64,000 nt of DNA from Zoroaster sp. YZ-2022 (Eukaryota > Echinodermata > Asteroidea > Forcipulatida > Zoroasteridae): NCBI GenBank assembly GCA_029582265.1, contig CM055822.1:5635200-5699199 (forward strand), read 5' to 3'. This document shows positions 33,423-44,686 of this stretch, in pieces (the stretch's first letter is position 1; each line of letters begins with the position of its first letter). Made by a program: the position numbers and the translations under genes. Below the pieces are notes generated by a model, which worked only from the letters and a program-made list of their open reading frames with translations, made no database searches and had not been told where the DNA came from.

Positions 33423-33480
33423 TCATAATAATAATAGAAATTTATATAGCGCAAATTGCAAGTGCCTCTAAGCGCTTACA
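33423..33480 (-). mobile_element. SINE 3'-end fragment
   Basis: ataataataatagaaatttatatagcgc matches the tail end of the SINE copies (aataat...tttatatagcgc); the rest is absent. Confidence 0.65.
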
Positions 33481-33728
33481 TAGAAGAAAGATACCAAACA
33501 TGACAAGAAATTATACAAGAGCAACAAACTTTACAATACAATCAGATGTAGGTAGATTTAAACAAATGAGTCTTTAACATTGATTTGAAAATGTTTACAC
33601 ATTTATGTGTACTTATAAAATGAAACGAATATCAAACAAACTTCAAGTTATAAATTTTATGCTCTCAGGGGACTCTAATATACATTGTACATGTAGCCAA
33701 ACTAAAAGCTAATGATTAATTTGTCTTA

Positions 33729-34062
33729 AGCCTATTCTCCTGTAATCCTCCAGAAACCCAAAATAGCACAGACTGTTCCCACCCCCCTCCCCCCCTGTTT
33801 TGGTACAGATGTGTTTTCACATGGTAAACACAATGTCTTGGCAGATTGCCTTGTGTCTTGACTACACCACCCCAGTCAGCCGCAGGCTGCCCTTGCCAAT
33901 GCTATTCTCCTGTAATCCTCCAGAAACCCAAAATAGCACAGACTGTTCCCCCCCTGTTTTGGTACAGACGTGTTTTCACATGGTAAACACAATGTCTTGG
34001 CAGATTGCCTTGTGTCTTGACTACACCACCCCAGTCAGCCGCAGGCTGCCCTTGCCAATGCT
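33729..34062. repeat. Tandem duplication of about 170 bp
   Basis: Two nearly identical copies begin ctattctcctgtaatcctcc (about 33731 and 33901) and end gctgcccttgccaatgct. They differ mainly in the length of a C-run. Confidence 0.92.
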
Positions 34063-34752
34063 GGACTGACCCAGCCTGACCCCTATTCAAGTTTTTTTTA
34101 ATCAAGTCCTGATCTCTCAATTTTGAGAACTAAATCCCTGCGAACAATGGCAAAGTGCACTTACACCCATTCCATTACACAGGGCAATGCCTACAAAAGG
34201 AAAAAGCAAAAACGGGAACATTTGAAGGATTTGGATACAGTTTGGAAGCGGTCACCAGGATAAACAAGTTTTACAACAAAAATGTGGTGCCTGTATGAGA
34301 ATGTACAGCAGTGGATGAGAAGCAGATGGGTAACCAGACAGAAAGAGAAATACACATTATATAATGTACAATGTATAAATATTTCAATTAATAAACAGGT
34401 GGATTATATGTGCATTTCAAAGTGAGGAAAACCTCAAAGGCATGGAGGAAAAAAGACCATCATAAACACTGTTGCCATCTTAGTCAGACACCCTGAATCC
34501 AACACAATAATTATAAGGCTGATTCTCAATCCACAAAAGGGCGCAGTCTAGTTTTCCACAAGCCTCTTGTTGGACCTGAAGAATGCCTGCAGTGTAATAA
34601 CGGTCAATCCGCTCCATGCATGACCTGTTGAGGGCACCCTTCACATCAGCAGGGCATTAAGAATAACGCTGGTTAGCTTGGGCCATTTACAATGAGGTGT
34701 TAACAGTTACCAGTTAATAGTTTTTATACTGAATGTAAAGTAATTTTAGCGT

Positions 34753-35166
34753 TTACTGGCAGCCTAGGAGACAAGGAATAGATGGTGCGCACATAGCAGG
34801 TGGGAAGAATACTTTACATTTAAGCGATGGTGTAGAGGGATTGAATTTATAACCTACCTTTTTGTATTCTTTGGACAGATCCGTAAGCTCATTTAACTGC
34901 ACTTTGTTCTTGTTAGAGTGTATGCTCTTGGTGGATTTGCTAGACCTGTTGGATCGGGCCGACTTAGTTGATCGGCTTCTGGTGGAGGTTCTCTTCAACC
35001 AGTTGTGGCTAATTGAGTGATGGAGGTTCTTAAGGCTTGACTGGGCAGCGTTGGTGATGATCCAGGGGTGCTTGAGAGCCTCCGACGCCAGCAATCTCTC
35101 ACTGGGGTTGATGAGAAGAAGCTTGCTGATGAAGTCCTTGCCCGATGCCGAGATGTCTTTCCATGT
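34753..35166 (-). CDS. PSKH1: PSKH1-like serine/threonine protein kinase, 3' coding exon
   Basis: The acceptor atccgcag ends at 35167. The exon encodes the end of a protein kinase catalytic domain (GKDFISKLLLINPSERLLAS, EALKHPWI: subdomain XI, with the conserved Arg in NPSER) followed by the basic Ser/Arg-rich tail that characterises PSKH1 (SLKNLHHSISHN, TSTRSRSTKSARSNRSS). PSKH1 is a Golgi- and centrosome-associated kinase of the CaMK group. The tail contains KEYKK followed by GTAGGT, a possible donor at 34857, so either the protein ends at the stop at 34753 or a short further exon follows. Upstream kinase exons were not found in the repeat-filled sequence above 35166. Confidence 0.82.
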   Translation of the reverse strand, partial: TWKDISASGKDFISKLLLINPSERLLASEALKHPWIITNAAQSSLKNLHHSISHNWLKRTSTRSRSTKSARSNRSSKSTKSIHSNKNKVQLNELTDLSKEYKKVGYKFNPSTPSLKCKVFFPPAMCAPSIPCLLGCQ

Positions 35167-35512
35167 CTGCGGATAACAGAATACAATTTTAACAAAAATG
35201 TTAAATAAAAAAACACATGAATACATATGTACACATGTAAACTCCTTGAGGTGATATAATCAGTACATACATGTACTACGACCCTACAGGGACAGATTTT
35301 GTTAAAATATTTCACATCCCAACATTTTTAGGCAGATATATTTGTGTATGGAATGTTTTGTTTTTTTTAGTACCAAATCTTTAATATTTGTCAGCAAATT
35401 GTGAATTTCATGTAGCTTGTTGCTTTGCATTACCAGTACATATGGGGACTGCACCACAATTTGGCTTCCATGGTACACATGTACATAGTTCATTTCTGGT
35501 GTACTTCAGGAG

Positions 35513-35860
35513 TGTAATTTGACAAAACTAAAAAAAAAACTGAAAAATGGGTAGCGGGCCTGCATCTCCCTTTGGATGAATAATTTTGGAGGATTTACAG
35601 ACTCTCCACATCCCCACAAACAAGAAACTAGAAGTTTGGAAACAATATAGGCTAATTCTTTCTTTCCTTGGTGGCTACATCTATTCTCTCAAGAACATTT
35701 TGAGGCAAAGGGAGATTTGTAATGAATCCTGAAATCAGGAAAAATCCCGAGAAATCACAGACCTGGCACCTACATATATCAGTGTTGATTAAAGGTTAGT
35801 GACCATAGAGTGAACCCTTCAGTTATGACAACACTGGTTTTTATGAGAAGCAGAAGCTAT
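35513..35860 (+). repeat. Dispersed repeat, second copy of 28720-29103
   Basis: Same block order as the first copy. It ends at gagaagcagaagct, directly before a TTAA element. Confidence 0.8.
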
Positions 35861-35866
35861 CATTAA

Positions 35867-36664
35867 CCCAAACTCCCTAGGCCCATTTGCTTACACATAA
35901 CCTGAATCCTTCCTAACTCCCTAGGCCCATTTGCTTACACATAACCTGAATCCTTCCTAACTCCCTAGGCCCATTTCCTTACACATAACCTGAATCCTTC
36001 CTAACTCCCTAGGCCCATTTGCTTACACATAACCTGAATCCTTCCTAACTCCCTAGGCCCATTTGCTTACACATAACCTGAATCCTCCCTAACTCCCTAG
36101 GCCCATTTGCTTACACATAACCTGAATCCTTCCTAACTCCCTAGGCCCATTTGCTTACACATAACCTGAATCCTTCCTAACTCCCTAGGCCCATTTGCTT
36201 ACACATAACCTGAATCCTTCCTAACTCCCTAGGCCCATTTGCTTACACATAACCTGAATCCTTCCTAACTCCCTAGGCCCATTTGCTTACACATAACCTG
36301 AATCCTTCCTAACTCCCTAGGCCCACTTGCTTACACATAACCTGAATCCTTCCTAACTCCCTAGGCCCATTTGCTTACACATAACGTGAATCCTTCCTAA
36401 CTCCCTAGGCCCATTTGCTTACACATAACCTGAATCCTTCCTAACTCCCTAGGCCCATTTGCTTACACATAACCTGAATCCTTCCTACATGTAACTCCCT
36501 AGGCCCATTTGCTTACACATAACCTGAATCCTTCCTAACTCCCTAGGCCCATTTGCTTACACATAACCTGAATTCTTCCTAACTCCCTAGGCCCATTTGC
36601 TTACACATAACCTGAATACTTCCTAACTCCCTAGGCCCATTTGCTTACACATAACCTGAATCTT
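35867..36664. repeat. 44-bp minisatellite, about 18 units
   Basis: The unit is aactccctaggcccatttgc / ttacacataacctgaatcct / tcct, the inverse of the array at 2200-2591. A few units carry single changes, and one has an extra acatgt at about 36488. Confidence 0.95.
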
Positions 36665-36703
36665 CCAACATCCTTCAGTAGTAAAGCAAGCACATGACAT
36701 GTA

Positions 36704-37055
36704 TAATAATAATAATAATGTATAGATTTATATAGCGCACGTATCCACCAACTAAGTGGCGCTCAAGGCGCATTATATTATTATCCCTGCTCATAAGGCT
36801 CATAAGGCTCATAAATCATTCCTGAAACCATCTCAGCTCCCTGGGGAGTATACAGCTCAATTGCTGCCATTTCTAGCGCATATAGAGCAAACCATCTCTG
36901 CCTTCACAGGTACCCATTTAACCCCTGGGTGGAGAGAAGCAATTATGGTTAAGTGTCTTGCTCAAGGACACAGGTGTCACGGCCGGGGCTCGAACCCACA
37001 CTCTGCTGCTGGCAACACCAGAACTTGAGTTCAGTGCGCTAGACCGCACGACAAT
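36704..37055 (-). mobile_element. tRNA-Leu-derived SINE
   Basis: AAT tail at 36704-36720, body, then box B complement (ggggctcgaacccac, 36985-36999) and a damaged head ending near 37055. It is inserted in the TTAA element. Confidence 0.85.
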
Positions 37056-37446
37056 CCACATGTATGCACACATGTGTATGCACACATGTGTTTCTAATCT
37101 GTGATACATGTACATGTACATGGCCAGGGGTCGATTTCACAAAACTCTTCCTATCTTAGGATTAATCATAGGATTTAAGAAGAGTCCTAGCCGTAAGATC
37201 AATCTTACCTAGGATGAATCCCAAGATCGATTTCACAAAATGCGTCTTAAGCAAGACGTATCCAAAATACAATAAAACGAATACTCAATTATTGAATGAG
37301 GCTGACCTTTCTCGTACGACGGCTCTTTTATATTTATTTTACCACACAAACGAAACAGCCGTCGGGACTTCGCCCTCTCACAGCAGTTCAAGATGGCTGA
37401 TTGGCGACTTGTCGATGTACAACTTTTTGGCTCCAAATGTTTGGGA

Positions 37447-37450
37447 AATG

Positions 37451-37526
<76 letters not shown>

Positions 37527-37871
37527 TGTGGACTTATATAGCGCACGTATCCACCAACTAAGTGGTGCTCAAGGCGCATTATATCATTACCCCTGCTCAT
37601 AAGGCTCATAAGGCTCATAAATCATTCCTGAAACCATCTCAGCTCCCTGGGGAGTATACAGCTCAATTGCTGCCATTACATCGCATATAGGGCTAATCAA
37701 CCAACTCTGCCCTCACAGGTACCCATTTAACCCCTGGGTGGAGAGAAGCAATTATGGTTAAGTGTCTTGCTCAAGGACACAAGTGTCACGGCCGGGATTC
37801 GAACCCACATTCTGCTGCTAACACCAGAACTTGAGTCCGGTAAGCTAGACCGCTCGGCCACGACACTCCAC
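37447..37871 (-). mobile_element. tRNA-Leu-derived SINE with a long AAT tail
   Basis: Tail (aat)n at 37452-37525 (about 24 units), body, box B complement (gggattcgaacccac) and an intact head ending gctcggccacgacactcc at 37868. It lies inside the Harbinger element. Confidence 0.92.
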
Positions 37872-38050
37872 ATAATACGTATCCAGGGAAATTTAGAAAG
37901 TGAACATTGAGGTCAAATGTCATGATTGTTTACACCACCACCAACACCCCAAGTATACTAACAAAAAATAAATCGCTAGTGGTAAACACAGTGCTTGGGG
38001 GCGGTATACTACAAAAAAAATACAGGTTAAAAAATATATATATCCTAGAG

Positions 38051-38314
38051 CTAGCTAATTACGACGCATAAAGTCAAAATAATTACTGTAGGACTATCGT
38101 CATGATCATGCTGTTTTTTTTTTACCTGTGTTTCATGTTGTATTTGTTGACCAACCCTTTCTAACAGTCGGGTTATCCTTTGCCGTGTAAATCTATACAT
38201 TCTGACAATTTCCTCGTCGTTTAGACTATCTAACGGATTTTGTCTGTCCCGAAAGAGTCGTTCTCTTCTCAACGCACGTCTAGCTTCGTGGTCCGCCAAA
38301 AGTATAAGCGCCAT
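38051..38314 (-). pseudogene. Harbinger transposase, N-terminal fragment
   Basis: From ATG 38314 the product contains RRALRRERLFRDRQNPLDSL and DEEIVRMYRFTRQRITRLLE, the N-terminal segment typical of HARBI1/PIF transposases. It stops after 87 codons, and the DDE catalytic part is absent. It sits inside the TIR-bounded element, on the same strand order expected for an internally deleted copy. Confidence 0.7.
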
Positions 38315-39004
38315 TATTATTATCGAGAGTGGATGACAAATTTTGAATGTGAATATAACACTAATTCAATAGGTAAGATGACCCACACACCAATCTTAAG
38401 TTAAGACGGATTTGACACGGTTGTCATGGAAGTTAGGACACGTTAAACCCTTCTTATTTTTTGTGAAATCGTTCTTAAGACGCGTCTCAAGTTAGGAAGA
38501 GTTACCCGTCCTAAATCGAGATAAGACATGTCTTAGCACTTTGTGAAATCGACCCCAGGGACCCTCCCTGCATGCATGGAGCAATAAACAGCGTCCACTG
38601 ACCCAAGCACTGACAACAAACATGGATGTACATGTACCATGGAAAAGCAAGTATGCCTAATAACCTCAATCCTCCAAAATCCTTCACTTTAGCAGAGCAT
38701 GTAGCACGTAACCTCAATCCTTCAAAATCCTTCACTTTAGCAAAGAGGATTTTGGAGGATTTAGGAAGGTTAGGGTTAAAACAAAATGTTGTACAGTTGA
38801 GAAAAATACATTTTGATTTATTTTCGGTATTGGATTTGTGTTTGTGTACCAATGAACACATCCTTGTGGAGTACTGATGCTGGACAACGGACCCCACAAT
38901 TTTCTCCTTTTTTATTTTGGCGGACCCCATGAGGAAAATTCTCAAGAAAAGGGACACTAGGAGGACAATGGTGGTACTGTACCTCACAAATCTGATTCAT
39001 GGAG

Positions 39005-39005
<1 letters not shown>

Positions 39006-39041
<36 letters not shown>
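39006..39041. repeat. (GT)n microsatellite
   Basis: gtgtgtgt run of about 36 bases; a shorter run is at 39184-39202. Confidence 0.97.
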
Positions 39042-39043
<2 letters not shown>

Positions 39044-40263
39044 CAAGCACTGGCCGCGTTATGGGGACAGAGAACAAAAGAGGGATCCGGAATTACTTAG
39101 CTGTGGGGACATTTTGTGTGTCCCCACAACGTTTTTAATCCCCAAAATCCTTTGTATTTTGTCCCCACAACGCCCCGTGCGGGATTGTGTGTGTGTGTGT
39201 GTGCAGTTAGGTTTCCAAAACAAATATAAAATTGATATTAGGAGTTGTCCGACGGATTGGGTGTTCCTATCATGTAACTTAGTCAATTCACATTCCCTTG
39301 AATGTCAAAGGTCAGCATGGCAGCAAGAACATGATGCGCAAATGCTGGTTTCACAATTCAGCAGGTTGCATTGTTTGCTAGACAAAGAAACCACACAGCG
39401 GATGAACTCTCAGTGACCTACATTACATTCCCATTTGTTTCTCTCCATGATTTATACACAACAGGTAAATCAACTGAAACAAAAAAAAACATCATTTGTC
39501 ATGAATCATTGCATTCACCCCCCCCCCCCCAACATCAACATTAAACTAGGTCAGGCCTACCTTCCCACCTCCAGACATTTTATTGGTCAACGACCGGTCC
39601 CCCATAACACACTGGATCAGACCATTTGAAATGTGACACCCGCTTCCGCAAGGGCCATAACAATGCATACAGGTCCACCAGAACGACAGAGAACAAAACT
39701 GGATAGCCGCCAACCAACTGGAGCCTGCTGTCTTAGCATATATATAGAAAGAAGCTGAGAGAAAACAAAGCTGGCTCCAGGTACTAGAAGGAGAGGCCCC
39801 GCCAAGGGTATCCAGACAGACCCTGACATGAGGTGATCAAGTCTTCTATGACAATATGACCGGGGAGAAATCATGTCCACGGGTCTATTCAGTTGTTTTT
39901 GTTGTTGAAGGTAGAAGATGTTGCCAAGAGCATGCTGCGCCACAGATAAACATGTTTTTTCGTCTTTTTCAACGCTATTTGAGTTGGACCTCAGGTCATG
40001 GACTTCTGATGATGTTCTGATGATGTTCTGATGATGCTAGTTTTAATCTGGCAATTTGATTCTTTCTTTCTTAATCAAAACAATGGATAAAACAATATAA
40101 CAAAGCTGTCTAAACCACACACACACACAAAATGATTCGTCAAAAAATGACTAATATAAAACGTTTTGGTTTTTTATCTAAGAAAGTGTTCTTAAATTGA
40201 TATCTTAACATACTGTGGTATCAGTCAGCAATTCCTCTGGGTGTCTATGGAATGTCTTGGTTG
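39042..40263. other. No gene recognised
   Basis: Contains the short GT run at 39184 and a C-run at 39520; frames here are repetitive or lack splice context. Confidence 0.4.
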
Positions 40264-42141
40264 ATAAAAGGGAAGGTACAAGCATGAACAACATTGGTAA
40301 TGTTGGCCAAACAGCTTCTAAGAGTATGCTTACTCTCTTTGAATCAAGATATACATTGAAGGGAAGGCACAACATTGGTAATGTTGGCCAAACTGCTTCT
40401 AAGAGTATGCTTAAGCCCTTTTCACACGAGGGAAATAAGCAGGGGGTCCATGGTCCTAAGAACACAACGTTGTCAAATACACTTCGTGTGAAATGTACCT
40501 CTGCTCTGCACAAACACAGGTCCGTAGTCTTTTCCTGACCACGGTCGAGACCAGCAACAAAAAAACACACCGTTGTGAAAGTTCACCACGATAGGCCGTG
40601 TGAATGAACAAACCGCACAGAGACCAAGGACCATTGTTTCGCGAGAGCTACCACGCATGCGCGAAAGAAGAAAATTTCCCAGGATGCCTTTAAATCAAGA
40701 TGGCGACGCCCGCACAGTTAATGATGATGCTTTTGTTGCTAAGTTTAATGTGTAGAAAACGTCAAAACAACAACGTTTCCGTTTTTGGTTTTTTTTCTTC
40801 GATGAAGTTTTGGACATTTGCTCAAAAATTACCGATTCTATATCGTTTTTCACCATGTTTTGCACTGAGCTGTGAGAGTGGTAGAGAGAGAGAGGACGGA
40901 CGCTGACAATAAACATACAATACAATCATGACAATAGCGCGGGAAAATGAATGGTAATCAATACATGCAATAGCGATTCCACGCTAGCTGTGCGGATACC
41001 AGTTAACTGCACTATAAACAATGTTGACCTTTGACACCCCAAAAGACGAAGGCTATGTAACACGGGACGTTGGTTTCTTCGCCGTGTGAAAGGTCGTATC
41101 CGAGTTTGACCAACGTCCGTGGTCAATACAATTGGCGCCCGAGACCAAGGACCCTAGTTTGCGTTTGTCATGTGAAAAGGGCTTTACTCTCTTTGAATCA
41201 AGATATACATTGAAGGGAAGGCACAACATTGGTAATGTTGGCCAAACAGCTTCTAAGAGTATGCTTACTCTCTTTGAATAAAGATGTACATTGAAGGGAA
41301 GGTACAATATTGGTAATGTTGGCATAACTGCTTCTATGAGTATGCTTACTCTCTTTGAATCAAGATGTACATTGAAGGGAAGGTACAGCATTGGTAATGT
41401 TGGCAAAACTGCTTCTATGAGTATGCTTACTCTCTTTGAATCAAGATGTACATGTATTGAAGGGAAGGTACAGCATTGGTAATGTTGACAAAACTGCTTC
41501 TATGAGTATGCTTACTCTCTTTGAATCAAGATGTACATTGAAGGGAAGGTACAACATCGGTAATGTTGACAAAACTGCTTCTATGAGTATGCTTACTCTC
41601 TTTGAATCAAGATGTACATTGAAGGGAAGGTACAACATCGGTAATGTTGGCAAAACTGCTTCTATGAGTATGCTTACTCTCTTTGAATCAAGATGTACAT
41701 TGAAGGGAAGGTACAACATCGGTAATGTTGGCAAAACTGCTTCTATGAGTGTGCTTACTCTCTCTGAATCAAGATATACATTGAAGGGAAGGTACAACAT
41801 CGGTAATGTTGGCAAAACTGCTTCTATGAGTACGCTTACTTTCTTTTTATCAAGATTAACATTAAACAGCTGACCTGTGAAAATTTCAGCTCAATTCAGA
41901 GTCATTAGAATAAGCATTCACAATTTTTCTATAGAAAAAACTTGACGTCATTTGATAAATTTGCATATTTGTTTGTTTTCCCTGAATTAATACGTACATG
42001 TAGAACTTCAAACAATAATCATTTAGAAAAGATTGGTACATTTTACTTGTACCTTTACCAACTTTATATCAAGTTAGCTTTCAGTTAAGAATTTGGTTAT
42101 TATGTAATGCAGTCGTTACCAATGTTTTACCTTCCCTTTAA
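40264..42141. mobile_element. MITE expanded by the 81-bp array and split by another element
   Basis: It begins aaaagggaaggtacaa and ends ttaccttccctttaatgg, so the termini are inverted. Between them are two 81-bp units, an insertion (40414-41183), about eight more units (41185-41870), and a roughly 270-bp unique segment. Many spacer bases alternate between tacaacatcgg and tacagcattgg, giving a higher-order pattern. Confidence 0.75.
40414..41183. mobile_element. Non-autonomous DNA element, TTA target duplication
   Basis: AGCCCTTTTCACAC at the left and ATGTGAAAAGGGCT at the right, flanked by TTA (40411-40413 and 41184-41186). It splits the unit gagtatgcttactctctttg, whose unbroken form is in all neighbours. 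The 3-bp TTA target fits PIF/Harbinger or ISL2EU. A 68-codon frame at 40700 (MATPAQLMMMLLLL) shows no recognised domain. Confidence 0.88.
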
Positions 42142-42292
42142 TGGATGCACTATTTTATTTGTAATAACATGCAAAGTTATTTTAAGCTAATCATTTTAAA
42201 AAAATTCTTTGTAAATAATTGCAAATTTAGATTCCCTAAATTGTATCCAAATCCTGGCATGTCATCTGAAACCATTTTGAATAAGCAATGTA

Positions 42293-42613
42293 TTAACCCT
42301 CCTATGTACAGTGCAGTTGCCATAGAATTGTCAGACCTTTCAAAACCTTTCAAGTTTGCTGTACTGAAGGGTTTTGAAAGGTGAGAAAACTGTCTGACAA
42401 AAGGGACCTATGAAAGGTTTCGAAAGGTGTAACAACTCTCTGAACAAACTGGTGTTGAAATGTTTCAATACCTTTCAAAGGGTATTGAAAGGTGTGGTTG
42501 TTCAGTAGCAACAAATTCTGGAGGGTTTTAAAGGGTTCATAATAATTGATAGCCATTTTGGCCCGTAAGCAGATTTTGAAAGGTTTTGAAAGGTCAAACC
42601 ATAGGAGGGTTAA
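42293..42613. mobile_element. TTAA-flanked MITE, CCCTCCTATG subfamily
   Basis: TTAA at both ends and inverted termini CCCTCCTATG / CATAGGAGGG. The interior is built of repeated inverted cctttcaaaa/ttttgaaagg motifs. The opposite-orientation copy is 55581-55902. Confidence 0.9.
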
Positions 42614-43077
42614 TTTAGTTTTGTTTTATTGTTTGGTATCACAAACTATCTGCAACCGATCATTGCATTATAAAAGAAAATTTTGTGATGACTACAGCCA
42701 AAATTAATCATTACAGCCAAAATTAATCATTACAGCCAAAATTAATAAACAAATACAAAATTTAATTACAAAAACCTGAGTCTACATTGCAGCTGCAATT
42801 AAGTAAAAACATTTCATCTCCTGCCGAGAAAGGCCAAAAAACAGCATGCATCATTGACCTTAGCGATTTCCGTGCCCAGAAGGAACAACTTTTGACCTCC
42901 GAAGAGCTTGGTGTTTTCTAGATTTTGCTATGGCACTGACAGGCTGAACACAAAGCTTCTTTAGTCTTAGATCAGCGATCAATTTCTCCCGGGTTGGATT
43001 ATGACAAGTTTAAGAAATGTTGTATTTGTGTTGTTGTAAAAAAAAATGTTAATGTAATGAATACCAATAATCTTCAC

Positions 43078-44005
43078 TTAAAGGGACAATATTGTCACGA
43101 TCAATAGGGCATGGAATCGGGAGTTCTAGTTTTAGATTAACCCTAACCCTCCAGGGTATTTTGGCTAGAAACCCTGCCAGACGCATCAGATTGCATCGTT
43201 TGTCAAAGTGACTTGGCTGCAGAGTGCAGCAAAGTGCAGCTGTGCATTTTGCTGCGTGTGGCAGTCAAGGGTGTATACTAGTAGTGTATATCAGTGGTGG
43301 TACAAGTACCTTGCAAATTCCATCAATATGCACCCGGAGATGCATCAAAAGTTGCTGGGAGGGTAGTAGGTTTTCTTGGTTGCTGGGAATTTAGTTGCTG
43401 GGAAGGTTTTGTTTGGCTTTGAATATTTGAAACAAAATATCATCACTGCCTGTTCTTTTTTATGTTTTCCTTTTGTTTACATTCTTTTCTGGGTTTTCTG
43501 CTGTTGAACTCAATTTTTTTATTTTTTTTTATGGATTTCTTCATTTTCTTCTTTTCTTCTTTATTTTCTTCTTCTTTCTTTTGTTCCTCTTATTTACATT
43601 TTGTTTCTTTTTCAAACTTTTTCTTCTTGATTTCTCTGCACTATGAAAGTAGAGTGAAACCCGAGACATACCCTTCAGACCAGGGACCCAAAGTGGTTTG
43701 CCCAATTCCCCAGCACTTAGCTGGTTTGACCTCAATTTCCATCAGTATTGCTACAAAGTTCACAGCAGTTAGTGGTTGCATTTTGCATCAAAGTGCACCA
43801 GACTTTTCCACCTGATGCACTGTGCTGCGTCTGGCAGGGTTAGGGTTAACTCAGTGACTGAAAATAGTACCCCACATGATAAGGTCATATTAGCATTGCT
43901 GCTGCATAAATGAGTCAGTAATTTTCAATCAATGTGTTCATCTAAGACACCGATTCCATGCCCTCTTGAAAGTCTGCTCTGATCATGATGATATTGTCTC
44001 TTTAA
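43078..44005. mobile_element. TTAAAGGG-type MITE, interrupted by a TTAA element
   Basis: TTAAAGGGACAATATTGTCA at the left and the near-inverse at the right (atattgtctctttaa). Same family as 31399-31604 and 44998-45249. Split after ttttagattaa. Confidence 0.85.
43137..43849. mobile_element. TTAA-flanked element with CCCTAACCCT ends, 705 bp
   Basis: TTAA at 43137 and 43846. Ends CCCTAACCCT and AGGGTTAGGG, with subterminal inverted aaccctgccagacgca/tgcgtctggcagggtt. The interior includes a T-rich stretch. The empty site is gattaactcagtgac at 45083-45097. No transposase. Confidence 0.92.
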
Positions 44006-44059
44006 ATCCAATGTAATTTATTACGAACATACCCTCAAAGTATTAACATGTACAGAATG

Positions 44060-44516
44060 TATATGACATAAAACACAATAAAGGGGGCCACTTTCCTACC
44101 GTCACGTTAGCACTTTTTCTAATGGTTGTAATTTTTTTTTTAAATATCTGAAACCACCCAAAAAGAATTTCAACATTTGAATAGACATGCATGCTTATCC
44201 TAAAGATAATCTGAGTTGATTATTACTTTTATTTTTTTAATTACCCTAAAATTTCCATCAACAAATGGACGGAAAAGTGAGGTAACTTTTTCCGTCCAAT
44301 TTTTATGGAAATTTTAGGGTAAAAAAATAAATTAAAAAAATAAAATAATAAAATAAATCAACTCAAATTAGTTCTAGTATAAGCCTGCATGTCCATTCAC
44401 ATGTTGAAACACTTTTTGGTCGATTTCAGGTACTTAAAAATAAATAACAACCATTGGAAAAACTGCTAACGTGATGGATGCAAAGTGGCCCCCTTTATTG
44501 TGTTTTATGTCATATA
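44060..44516. mobile_element. Foldback MITE, about 200-bp arms
   Basis: tatatgacataaaacacaat at the left is inverted at the right end (attgtgttttatgtcatata). Inverted similarity continues through aaagggggccacttt, taaccattag, the aaatttccat segment and the centre ggacggaaaaagtgaggtaactttttccgtcc near 44268-44300. Transcribed, it would form a near-complete hairpin. Confidence 0.88.
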
Positions 44517-44589
44517 CAAAGTCAATGACAGACAGCCACTGCCTTTCAAGTTTAACCAAGTTTTCATAATATTCATGAATATGTGCCGA

Positions 44590-44686
44590 TCAATTATGAG
44601 CAACTTTCACATATTGATTGATAAACATTTCCTGATCCTCATGACGTATATTTAAGCAGATGTGGCCTTTTTCATTAACCAATCCC
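44590..44686 (-). CDS. Candidate 3' terminal coding exon, family not recognised
   Basis: A strong acceptor on the minus strand (ttattcttttccag, AG at 44687-44688) opens a 32-codon frame, LVNEKGHICLNIRHEDQEMF..., ending with TGA at 44590. Composition and the pyrimidine tract suggest a real exon; phase needs two bases from the previous exon. It lies between recognised MITEs. The exon at 47527-47592 ends in a different phase, so if both belong to one gene at least one more exon lies between. Confidence 0.5.

Larger units (their letters stand above)
37128..38555. mobile_element. PIF/Harbinger transposon, 3-bp target duplication
   Basis: Inverted termini GGGTCGATTTCACAAA and TTTGTGAAATCGACCC are flanked by CAG on each side (37125-37127, 38556-38558). 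It carries a fragment of a Harbinger-type transposase on the minus strand and a SINE at 37447-37871. A second copy of the terminal motif (gatcgatttcacaaaatgcg) lies at 37212. Interior tcttaag-type palindromes repeat near both ends. Confidence 0.88.
35863..38779. mobile_element. TTAA-flanked MITE containing a 44-bp array, a SINE and a Harbinger element
   Basis: TTAA at 35863 and 38776, with left CCCAAACTCCCTAGGCCC and right ...GGAAGGTTAGGG. Removing the insertions leaves the same order as the compact copy at 52388-52721: tail segment, cttcagtagtaaagcaagca, tttctaatctgtgatacatg, gaccctccctgcatgcatgg, catggatgtacatgtaccat, ccttcactttagc. Insertions are a SINE (36704-37055) and a PIF/Harbinger element (37128-38555). 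Confidence 0.88.

Noticed and set aside
37450..37525. Poly-asparagine or poly-isoleucine protein
   Set aside because: The frame is only the (AAT)n tail of a SINE.
39617..39943. Minus-strand 108-codon frame
   Set aside because: No domain, no splice support and unusual composition; likely chance.
42842..42930. Short plus-strand frame CIIDLSDFRAQKEQ as an exon
   Set aside because: It reads like coding sequence but acceptor context is weak and no partner exon was found.
43137..43150. Interstitial telomere repeat
   Set aside because: Only one to two CCCTAA units, always beside TTAA and mirrored at the other end; better explained as transposon termini.
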